The notes under the pieces were generated by a model, which saw nothing but the letters and a program-made list of their open reading frames with translations, had not been told where the DNA came from and did no database searches. A program made the position numbers and the translations under genes. A stretch of 64,000 bases of DNA from Chryseobacterium ureilyticum (GTDB lineage: Bacteria > Bacteroidota > Bacteroidia > Flavobacteriales > Weeksellaceae): contig NZ_FTOL01000004.1 in the NCBI RefSeq assembly GCF_900156735.1, forward strand, positions 248,001 through 312,000, written 5' to 3'. This document shows, in pieces, positions 9,666 to 15,686 of the stretch (the first letter of the stretch is position 1; each line of letters starts with the position of its first letter).

Positions 9666-9673
9666 ATATATTA
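9666..9673. repeat. Left target-site duplication ATATATTA
   Basis: This 8-bp sequence directly abuts the left transposon end and is repeated exactly at 14217-14224. Eight bases is the duplication length known for IS1595-family transposition. Confidence 0.93.
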
Positions 9674-9697
9674 GGCACCTACATACAATGTTACACC
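9674..9697. repeat. Left terminal inverted repeat of the transposon
   Basis: These 24 bases are the exact reverse complement of 14193-14216. They start with GGCACC at the outer edge and are the presumed transposase-binding end. Confidence 0.95.
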
Positions 9698-9758
9698 GAC
9701 TTAAAAAGTGTATAGGTTTTAAAGTTTATATTATACCTAGCTTCTCTTACTTTTAAAA

Positions 9759-9798
9759 AATAAGAAGAAGACTAAAATAAATTAGTCTTCTTCTTATT
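9759..9798 (-). terminator. Terminator for the leftward passenger genes
   Basis: A perfect 17-bp stem (9759-9775 with 9782-9798, arms AATAAGAAGAAGACTAA and its complement) with a 6-base loop lies 22 bases behind the zinc-ribbon gene. It stops leftward passenger transcription before the transposon edge. Confidence 0.85.
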
Positions 9799-9819
9799 TA
9801 ATTTTCTTTAGTAAAAGAA

Positions 9820-10056
9820 TTAAACTAATTCTTCAACATATTTAATATTATTTTTTTGTTCTTCAATTTTTAGTTCAAAAAGGTAATCTTCTTTAGTTTG
9901 AACAAATACCCAACCATCTGTATATAATGTCAATATTGTATTTTTACAAATTGGACAAATTATATTATCAGCTTTTTTTTCTTCAGGAAAAAATAATGAA
10001 TTTTCAATTATAATACTTTCAGTATTACAGCATTTACATAAAATAGTCTTTTCCAT
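9820..10056 (-). CDS. Small zinc-ribbon protein (transposon passenger)
   Basis: This is a 78-residue protein of unknown function. Two Cys pairs (CKCC near residue 7 and CPIC near residue 35) can form a zinc ribbon, followed by a short beta-rich tail. It begins 13 bases behind the ART-like gene and shares its direction and terminator, so the two form one transcription unit. It could be an antitoxin, a DNA or RNA-binding partner, or an immunity factor for the larger protein; nothing in the sequence decides this. Confidence 0.65.
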   Translation of the reverse strand: MEKTILCKCCNTESIIIENSLFFPEEKKADNIICPICKNTILTLYTDGWVFVQTKEDYLFELKIEEQKNNIKYVEELV

Positions 10057-10069
10057 CTTTATTGATTAT

Positions 10070-10768
10070 TTAGTTATAAAATAGTCTTCTTAAATCATTT
10101 TGGTCTCGTTGATGTAAATAATTACTTCTACAATAACATCCATTACATCTTCTAACATCTAGTCTCCCATTAAACGGATGATTATTTACAATAATTTGAT
10201 CAATTCTATTTTTTGCATGATTAAACAAATGAACCTCTTGTCCATTTTCTTCTATACTTCTTTGAGGGTCATCAACAATAATTCTTCTAACACTGTTAAA
10301 TAAAATTGGTGAAGTATTATTCCTAATTGTAATCATGATTCTTTGTCTCTGTATAACATTCCATAATTGTCTTAGTTCGGCAACACTTTGAAAATAACGA
10401 TCATTATCTGGCGTATTCGGATTCCAATAGATAGGATTATTTTTTGTAATCCAAATCTCTAAAGTTTCATCTCTTACCAATTCTATATTAAATTCAAATA
10501 ATACAGGTCCATAATAATTTTCTCTCCTAAATGCACTGTGTAAATCAGCTGTATCTAAAAACACATCATTCCATACATTTACTTCTTTATCCTTAGCATC
10601 TGATGACTGAGGAGTTTGAAATAAGCCTCGGGTTTCTACAGCTCCCCTAGAAAGTAAACCTCCATTTTGAAGATACGTAATAGTTGTACCAACAGTGTTA
10701 GCATGATAAAGAGCTAATATTTGACTTTCAACAAAAAAGTCATAAAGTTCATGGTTATTTAATCTCAT
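10070..10768 (-). CDS. Unknown protein with an ADP-ribosyltransferase-like N-terminus (transposon passenger)
   Basis: The protein has 232 residues and no signal peptide. The N-terminal segment LYHANTVGTTITYLQNGGLLSRG resembles the first motif of DarT-type ADP-ribosyltransferases (an aromatic-His motif, then an Ile/Leu-rich helix and GGLLS). A later VFLDTADLH and YYGPVLFEFNIEL fit further strands of such a fold, but I cannot place the catalytic Glu with confidence. The C-terminus holds a Cys cluster (RRCNGCYCRSNY) that may bind zinc. It may be a toxin or nucleic-acid-modifying enzyme paired with the zinc-ribbon protein downstream; this is inference. Confidence 0.6.
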   Translation of the reverse strand: MRLNNHELYDFFVESQILALYHANTVGTTITYLQNGGLLSRGAVETRGLFQTPQSSDAKDKEVNVWNDVFLDTADLHSAFRRENYYGPVLFEFNIELVRDETLEIWITKNNPIYWNPNTPDNDRYFQSVAELRQLWNVIQRQRIMITIRNNTSPILFNSVRRIIVDDPQRSIEENGQEVHLFNHAKNRIDQIIVNNHPFNGRLDVRRCNGCYCRSNYLHQRDQNDLRRLFYN

Positions 10769-10978
10769 TTAAATCATTTGTGTTAAACAAAACTATATTG
10801 TATAAATATAAGAAAAACAAATGATTTAACAAGAATCTTAATTTTAAAATTAAAACTCTAGATAACTTAAGTTTATTTAAAGTCTTAGAAAAATTAATAC
10901 ATCCTTATACTAATACATAAATCTAGATATTTTTTAAATTTTGAATATTTATATATAAACAATAAAAATATTCAAAAA

Positions 10979-11212
10979 ATGGAAAATAACGAAAGGTTAA
11001 TAACAGCTTGTATAAAAGACGAAAATGATAACATCACAGCTAAATGCATTTTCTTTGATACAGTAGAGAATCTTATTAAAGAACTTGATGATTATATTGC
11101 CAACGAATTAGATTTACAAAATTCAGAGATTTATATTGATAACCAAGAAATCTTTTCAGAAGATGAGTTGAAAATTTTAACAGAAAAAGGGTATCAATTT
11201 GACCAAATATAA
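10979..11212 (+). CDS. Small acidic protein of unknown function (transposon passenger)
   Basis: This 77-residue protein is strongly acidic, with ITACIKDENDNITAKC near the start and an acidic helical stretch FDTVENLIKELDDYIANEL in the middle. It has no signal peptide or membrane segment. It is divergent from the ART-like gene across about 210 bases of very AT-rich DNA and convergent with the transposase gene. Acidic small proteins often bind basic partners or mimic DNA, but no homology supports a role here. Confidence 0.5.
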   Translation: MENNERLITACIKDENDNITAKCIFFDTVENLIKELDDYIANELDLQNSEIYIDNQEIFSEDELKILTEKGYQFDQI

Positions 11213-11266
11213 TGGTAATAAAATTCAATATTGTTTTGAAAATAGTCTTCCATTAGGGAGACTATT

Positions 11267-12196
11267 TTATTTTGCTGTTAATTTCTGATAAGTCAAATTA
11301 CAACCTTTAATATTTGAAATCAAGTGCATAAATCTTTCACTTGGGCTCATCTCTCTTGTATTATGTTTAAAGACAAATTCATTAACATATAATTGTAGAT
11401 GCTTCTTTGATGTTACTCTATAAACACCAATAATAGCACCTTTTACGCGCGTCCAGAAATTCTCAATACAATTTGTGCTTGCATTCCCATTAACATACTC
11501 CTTCTTTCCATGATTGACAATTGAATGATTATAAAATTTATGTAATCCATTATATGCTTTCCATTCATCAGTGAAAACTGTATCATGTAAATTAACTGTT
11601 CTAAAAATGAATGGTTCTAAATCTTCTCTACTAACAGTTGGAACTACTCTTGCTACTACTTTTCCTCCTCTTTGAATTAATCCCAATACAGGAACTTTAT
11701 CTTTGAAACTTCGTCCCTGTGAATTTTTTACTTTCTTATCTGCATGACGATTCTTGTTCTTTCCCCCTACATATGTTTCATCTATTTCTACTTCGCCAGA
11801 TAATAAATGATTGTTTTCAAACTTTGAACATGACCTTAATCTTTTAAGGATAAACCATGTTGTCTTCTGTGTTAAATTAAGGTCTCTTTCTAATTGTTTA
11901 GATGATAAGCCTCCTTTGTGACTTGTAAATAACCAGATAGCAATAAACCAGTCTTGAAGCTTAAGATTTGAGTTCTTAAATAGCCCTATATTTCTTATAG
12001 TGAAATATTTACCTGTATTCTTACACTTGTATTTATTCTTACATTTATACACTTTTGAAGTTTTATCAAACGGTGAAATAGGCTCTCCATTTGGCCAAAA
12101 TATTTGCTCTAAAAATTTGATACATTTTTGTTCAGTATTGAACGTATTCATTAATTCTCTAATAGACTTAAACTTCGATTGATTGAAAATATCCAT
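11267..12196 (-). CDS. IS1595-family transposase
   Basis: This 309-residue DDE transposase moves the surrounding 4.5-kb element. The N-terminal ~90 residues hold a degenerate zinc-ribbon and helical DNA-binding region (YKCKNKYKCKNTGKYFT). The ISXO2-like catalytic domain follows: first Asp in VEIDETYVGGKNKNRH, second Asp in VFTDEWKAYNGL, then the NHGKKEYVNG block and the CIENFWTRVKGAIIGVYRV segment with the third catalytic position. Length and motifs match full-length members, so it looks active. The start gives a protein beginning MDIFNQSKF. Confidence 0.95.
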   Translation of the reverse strand: MDIFNQSKFKSIRELMNTFNTEQKCIKFLEQIFWPNGEPISPFDKTSKVYKCKNKYKCKNTGKYFTIRNIGLFKNSNLKLQDWFIAIWLFTSHKGGLSSKQLERDLNLTQKTTWFILKRLRSCSKFENNHLLSGEVEIDETYVGGKNKNRHADKKVKNSQGRSFKDKVPVLGLIQRGGKVVARVVPTVSREDLEPFIFRTVNLHDTVFTDEWKAYNGLHKFYNHSIVNHGKKEYVNGNASTNCIENFWTRVKGAIIGVYRVTSKKHLQLYVNEFVFKHNTREMSPSERFMHLISNIKGCNLTYQKLTAK

Positions 12197-12290
12197 ATGT
12201 TCTCATTTTGAACATATAGTCCGGAAAATGAAGATTTTATAAGGTTTTTCACTGAGTGTAACGCTAAAGATTTGCTAAAGTTTGAACTTA

Positions 12291-12322
12291 TTGGGTTTCT
12301 TATAAAAAACTCTTTATATTTG
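12291..12322 (+). promoter_or_regulatory. Promoter for the transposon's structured RNA
   Basis: TATATTTG at 12315-12322 matches the Bacteroidota -7 box exactly. A TTGG at 12291-12294, 20 bases upstream, can serve as the -33 box. Transcription would start near 12328 and run right. Confidence 0.55.
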
Positions 12323-12327
12323 CTTAA

Positions 12328-12543
12328 AATTATGGATATATAGTATCCTAAGACATCTTCGACGTAAACACGATTGTGTGATAACAAATTCCTCAGATAG
12401 AAACTGGTAATTTTAATAGGAGGGAATATGTTAGCAACTCTCATGTCATTATATGGCGTGAGGGTCTGCTGCTTATTTACTCCTGCGGTATACCAGTGCC
12501 CTATCTGATAAATAAGTTAGTAGTCCTCACGCTTTCTTTTTTA
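12328..12543 (+). ncRNA. Candidate structured RNA encoded by the transposon
   Basis: A promoter ends at 12322 and an unusually long hairpin with T-rich tail ends near 12543, with no credible ORF between. The 3' part (about 12454-12533) folds into a near-continuous stem: GCGTGAGG pairs with CCTCACGC, CTGCT with AGTAG, and CTTATTTA with TAAATAAG, capped by a loop containing the palindrome GGTATACC. TTTCTTTTTT follows. A smaller hairpin GGATA/TATCC lies at 12334-12348. The size is about 215 nt. It could be a regulatory RNA for transposition, a partner of a passenger protein, or an mRNA leader; the class is not one I recognise. Confidence 0.55.
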
Positions 12544-12679
12544 TCTAATAACAACTCTTCTAAGGGACTCAGAAGAATTTAAAATCAATTTTTATGTTCA
12601 ACCAGATTACGGATTTCCGTATGGAAATTAACACTTCACAGAATAGTTTTGTGGAGTTTAAATCATTAAACTTTAACCT

Positions 12680-13051
12680 ATGAAGAAAATTGTTTATTTA
12701 TCAGTTTTACTTTTTGGTATGTACGTTTCAGGTCAAAAAACATATCAACAATATAAACAAGAAAGAGAATACTCTCAAAGATATGCTAATGAACAAAGGC
12801 AAAAGTTTATTAATGATGTTAACAAAGCCTTAAACCAGTACAGTTCATTAACAGATCAATATTTAACTCTTGTTAAAAAACATAAAAGCACAACATATGT
12901 AGAAAAAAATTATCCTAAAATATGCAAGCCAATGTATGATGTGCAATTAAGATTATTATCTGCTGGAAAATCTATGACTTGGAATCAAAGTGATAAATAT
13001 AATGAAATACACCATAAATGGTTGGTTATTCAAGATAGTTACGGATATTAA
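12680..13051 (+). CDS. Exported protein of unknown function (transposon passenger)
   Basis: This 123-residue protein starts with a signal peptide (hydrophobic core VYLSVLLFGMYVSG, about residues 1-18). The mature part is rich in Tyr, Gln and Lys (TYQQYKQEREYSQRYANEQRQKF) and looks helical. Two Cys-free helices and a single Cys follow. It precedes a lipoprotein gene by 46 bases in the same direction, so the two probably act together in the periplasm. No family is recognised. Confidence 0.6.
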   Translation: MKKIVYLSVLLFGMYVSGQKTYQQYKQEREYSQRYANEQRQKFINDVNKALNQYSSLTDQYLTLVKKHKSTTYVEKNYPKICKPMYDVQLRLLSAGKSMTWNQSDKYNEIHHKWLVIQDSYGY

Positions 13052-13097
13052 TAAAAATATAAATATTTAAGTGTAAACAAAGAAAAGTTTAAAAACT

Positions 13098-13700
13098 ATG
13101 AAAAAAATCATTTATTCATTAATAGTTGTAGGACTATTAATTTCATGTGGAAAATCAATTGAAAGTGATGCTAAAACCATCGCAGATTTAATGTGTAAAT
13201 CACAAAAAGATTTATCAAATACATCTGAAAATTTAAATTACGTTGAAGAAATAGAAAAAATAGAAGCTAAGTACGAAGGTGAAGAAAAAGAAAAACTTGA
13301 AAAATTAGCAGAAGAACTTTATATTAAACAATGTGGTAACAATGCTGTTTCAGATTTTTTAAAATCTTCAGAAAAGGATACATTACAAGAAGGAGAAACT
13401 GTTCTTTCAAGTGATCCAAATTTAAATGAAGATGATTATAATATTCAATCTTCTACAAATAATGATTATGACAAAATGTTAGATGACTATGAAAAATACG
13501 TTGACCAATATTTAGTTGTTTATAAAAAGGCCATGAATGGTGACCAATCAGCAATGATCGAATATCCTGAACTTTTAAGTAAAGCACAAGAGTTCGAAAA
13601 AAGTATGCAATTAGCAGATAGAGGTGGGGATTTATCAGTTCAACAACTAAAGAGAATGAACGATATTAATTTCAAAATGCTTGGAGCAATGCAAAATTAA
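13098..13700 (+). CDS. Lipoprotein of unknown function (transposon passenger)
   Basis: The 200-residue product carries a lipoprotein signal (GLLISCGKS, Cys about residue 17). The mature chain is acidic and largely helical: IEKIEAKYEGEEKEKLEKLA suggests a coiled coil at about residues 50-75, and a second helical block (DYEKYVDQYLVVYKKAM) follows an Asp/Asn-rich linker. It contains two further Cys residues. It is the second gene of the two-gene exported cassette and is followed by a bidirectional terminator. I recognise no family. Confidence 0.6.
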   Translation: MKKIIYSLIVVGLLISCGKSIESDAKTIADLMCKSQKDLSNTSENLNYVEEIEKIEAKYEGEEKEKLEKLAEELYIKQCGNNAVSDFLKSSEKDTLQEGETVLSSDPNLNEDDYNIQSSTNNDYDKMLDDYEKYVDQYLVVYKKAMNGDQSAMIEYPELLSKAQEFEKSMQLADRGGDLSVQQLKRMNDINFKMLGAMQN

Positions 13701-13761
13701 TGGAGAAATAAATCGATTTTATAACTGTTTTAAAAAACGGATATATAATATGTATCAAATA

Positions 13762-13789
13762 AACAAAAGGGAGAAATCTCCCTTTTGTT
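13762..13789. terminator. Bidirectional terminator inside the transposon
   Basis: AACAAAAGGGAGA (13762-13774) pairs with TCTCCCTTTTGTT (13777-13789). It lies between the convergent lipoprotein gene and the 65-residue gene. Confidence 0.85.
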
Positions 13790-13799
13790 CGCAATGTAA

Positions 13800-13997
13800 T
13801 TAATTTTTCTTTTTCACTAATGTTAGCATTTCCGGTGGAAAACTGCGAAGACTATAACGAGAACCATATTTTGATGTAAATCTTTTAGATTCCACAGAGA
13901 TTTGTCCGCTTGGGGTTACACCATTAACTGTATATTGTATTTTTTGATTAGATGTCACATATACAGCATCCCCCATTTTAAATTTATGGTTTTGCAT
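13800..13997 (-). CDS. Small KOW/SH3-like protein of unknown function (transposon passenger)
   Basis: This 65-residue basic protein begins MQNHKFKMGDAVYVTSNQK and continues with YTVNGVTPSGQISVESK. The GDxVYV...V.GV pattern suggests a small SH3-like beta barrel comparable to YodC/DUF2158 proteins, although the match is weak. It is the last gene before the right transposon end and runs leftward into the shared terminator. Confidence 0.55.
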   Translation of the reverse strand: MQNHKFKMGDAVYVTSNQKIQYTVNGVTPSGQISVESKRFTSKYGSRYSLRSFPPEMLTLVKKKN

Positions 13998-14146
13998 AAT
14001 TTTAAAATTTATAGGTTAATAAAAAGTTATGGGAAGACCGTATTTAGTCTAATTATTGTATTGTTATAAGTTTCTTTATCAATTGTGTTGAATACAATTA
14101 ATAGAGAATATGTTTTACAAAAATAATCAAAATTTGATACAAAAAC

Positions 14147-14179
14147 AAAAGAGAATGTCAATTTATGACATTCTCTTTT
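14147..14179. terminator. Terminator at the right edge of the transposon
   Basis: AAAAGAGAATGTCA (14147-14160) pairs with TGACATTCTCTTTT (14166-14179). It now probably ends transcripts coming leftward from the phosphodiesterase-like gene, replacing the terminator left behind at 9635-9665. Confidence 0.85.
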
Positions 14180-14192
14180 AATTAAAATAATT

Positions 14193-14216
14193 GGTGTAAC
14201 ATTGTATGTAGGTGCC
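14193..14216. repeat. Right terminal inverted repeat of the transposon
   Basis: This is the exact 24-base reverse complement of the left end at 9674-9697, ending in GGTGCC at the outer edge. Confidence 0.95.
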
Positions 14217-14224
14217 ATATATTA
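14217..14224. repeat. Right target-site duplication ATATATTA
   Basis: This matches 9666-9673 exactly. It abuts the stop codon (14225-14227, minus strand) of the metallo-hydrolase gene. Confidence 0.93.
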
Positions 14225-15169
14225 TTAAGGTAAGCTAATTTTTTTGCCTTGCTCCGGGAAAATATAATTAACCTTTAAAGGATTATTCTTTAGTAATTCA
14301 TCTTTAATGATCTCAGGGTTATCTCCTGTAGGTTTTCTGTGTGTCACTACAATATTAAGTCCTTCCAGATTTTTCTGTTCTGTCTTTTCTTTCAGTTTGG
14401 TAAGCTCTTCTGTTAAAAGATTTGGAGTAAGGTGACCAAATAAAAGCTTTTCAGACTGGCTGTTTGGGAAAGAAACCTCTATCAGTATTGTTTTCAGTTG
14501 TTTTTTCTTGACAAGTGGTGCTATATTTTTCCACAGAAGATCTAGCTTATCAGATTTTTCTACTCTGTCAGCTCCTGTATCTCCCAGGTAAAGTAAATAA
14601 TCATTTCCTTTTCTTACCAATGCAGCACTGCTTTTATAAGGGTTTACGTGGCTTAATTCGTAACCGCTTACAAGCATTGATGTATTTTGTATTGGAGTTT
14701 CTACACCTTCTTTAAGTTCATTATAATGATACTTTCCTAAGATTGGCTTTTGCCCCTGATCTGCAAAATTGATCCATGTATCGGTGATAAAGTAATGATT
14801 TTGCAGGATTTGAAGTACGGGTGCGATACCAAAAATATCTTTCTTAGAATCTGCCGGAGAATTGATGATCAATCCAGCCAGGTGATCCAGGTGACCATGG
14901 GAAATAAAATATCCTTTTACCTGATCTTTCAGAACTTCCTCTGCAGATCCGTTAAGACTTTTTAATTCAATAGCTTTTCTGATACCTGCATTTACGGTTC
15001 CTGCATCAAGGCAGAAGAATGCATTTTCATTAGGAACTCCCACTAAATAGGCTGATAGATTGTCTTCATGCTCGCCACCATAAATTCCCAGTGGAATAAG
15101 ATCAAAGCTTTGTGCCTGTGAAGCGGTATATACACAAAGGGCAAATAAGGAAAGTGCTATTTTTTTCAT
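14225..15169 (-). CDS. Class-II cyclic-nucleotide phosphodiesterase-like metallo-hydrolase
   Basis: This 314-residue exported protein has a signal peptide (about 1-19, ending ASQAQ) and a metallo-beta-lactamase fold. The sequence HGHLDHLAGLIINSP matches the signature of class-II cAMP phosphodiesterases (His-x-His-Leu-Asp-His, hydrophobics, Ser-Pro). Further metal ligands are suggested by LYLGDTGAD and FGHLTPNLL, and VVTHRKP lies near the end. The likely reaction is hydrolysis of 3',5'-cyclic nucleotides in the periplasm, though other phosphodiester substrates are possible. The transposon inserted immediately behind its stop codon; the coding sequence is intact. Confidence 0.85.
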   Translation of the reverse strand: MKKIALSLFALCVYTASQAQSFDLIPLGIYGGEHEDNLSAYLVGVPNENAFFCLDAGTVNAGIRKAIELKSLNGSAEEVLKDQVKGYFISHGHLDHLAGLIINSPADSKKDIFGIAPVLQILQNHYFITDTWINFADQGQKPILGKYHYNELKEGVETPIQNTSMLVSGYELSHVNPYKSSAALVRKGNDYLLYLGDTGADRVEKSDKLDLLWKNIAPLVKKKQLKTILIEVSFPNSQSEKLLFGHLTPNLLTEELTKLKEKTEQKNLEGLNIVVTHRKPTGDNPEIIKDELLKNNPLKVNYIFPEQGKKISLP

Positions 15170-15195
15170 GATGAAAAAGATTACTTATAAATAAA

Positions 15196-15225
15196 AAAGA
15201 GAATCTTCAGTTGAAGATTCTCTTT
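15196..15225 (-). terminator. Terminator of the left tRNA-Ser gene
   Basis: AAAGAGAATCTTCA (15196-15209) pairs with TGAAGATTCTCTTT (15212-15225), immediately behind the minus-strand tRNA. Confidence 0.85.
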
Positions 15226-15226
15226 G

Positions 15227-15311
15227 CGGAGAGTGAGGGATTCGAACCCCCGGACCTGTTACAGTCAACAGTTTTCAAGACTGCCGCAATCGACCACTCT
15301 GCCAACTCTCC
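15227..15311 (-). tRNA. tRNA-Ser (anticodon UGA), copy 1
   Basis: The 85-nt reverse strand folds as a class-II (long variable arm) tRNA. The acceptor arms are GGAGAGT/ACTCTCC with discriminator G, the anticodon stem is GCAGT/ACTGT around CTTGAAA (anticodon TGA), and the T-loop is GGTTCGAATCC. CCA is not encoded. It is identical across its length to the copy at 22345-22429. Confidence 0.97.
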
Positions 15312-15344
15312 CGAAACTCCGATTGTATCGTTGTTTTCAGTGGT

Positions 15345-15376
15345 GCAAATATAGAGCGATTTTTAATTTCTACAAA
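15345..15376 (-). promoter_or_regulatory. Promoter of tRNA-Ser copy 1
   Basis: On the minus strand, TTTG (15376-15373) is followed after exactly 19 bases by TATATTTGC (15353-15345), a full match to the Bacteroidota -33/-7 consensus. Confidence 0.85.
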
Positions 15377-15562
15377 ATTTTTCAGACCATTTTATAAATT
15401 TTTAAGCCAATTAATTGTCTCACAAAAAAATAAATTCGCAGAAAGTCTAAAAAACAATTAAAATTTGAGAACAAATACTCCTATTTTCCGGATCCAAAAA
15501 TAAAAACAGAGAAATTATTCATTCGGAAAGAAGTTTATTTTTAGAAAAGAATACAGAATAAA

Positions 15563-15594
15563 AGAAAGCATCATTGTAGTCAATGATGCTTTCT
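15563..15594 (-). terminator. Terminator of the tail-fibre operon
   Basis: AGAAAGCATCATTG (15563-15576) pairs with CAATGATGCTTTCT (15581-15594), with a T-rich tail on the minus strand, about 90 bases behind the last fibre gene. The rest of 15377-15686 is AT-rich with nothing I can assign. Confidence 0.85.
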
Positions 15595-15686
15595 AAACTT
15601 GCGAAAAGTAAAAAATGTGAACTGTGTATGTATTAAAAAAGTCCGTAAATTTTATATCCCCCAACTTTTAATATATACTCTTCTGT

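Larger units (their letters stand above)
12197..12679. other. Long non-coding region inside the transposon
   Basis: These 483 bases separate the transposase start from the exported-protein gene. They contain a Bacteroidota-type promoter (12291-12322), a predicted structured RNA ending in a terminator (12328-12543), and a 6-bp hairpin TCTTCT/AGAAGA near 12555-12575. A 97-codon minus-strand ORF overlapping here (12151-12444) runs antisense through the structured region and looks spurious. Confidence 0.6.
9674..14216. mobile_element. IS1595-family transposon carrying passenger genes (4,543 bp)
   Basis: The element is bounded by 24-bp perfect inverted repeats (9674-9697 and 14193-14216; outermost bases GGCACCTACATAC) and by an exact 8-bp direct repeat outside them. 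Inside are an IS1595-type transposase (11267-12196), a leftward pair (ART-like protein and zinc ribbon), a small acidic protein, a probable structured RNA, two exported proteins and a 65-residue protein. Both ends carry intrinsic terminators that insulate it from its surroundings. Intact ends, an intact transposase and an undiverged target duplication point to recent insertion. Confidence 0.95.

Noticed and set aside
12151..12444. 97-codon minus-strand ORF overlapping the transposase start
   Set aside because: It overlaps the transposase in another frame, has no family features and runs antisense to the predicted structured RNA.
14027..14218. 63-codon ORF at the right transposon edge
   Set aside because: Its start lies in the terminal repeat and target duplication and it crosses the terminator hairpin, so it is probably chance.
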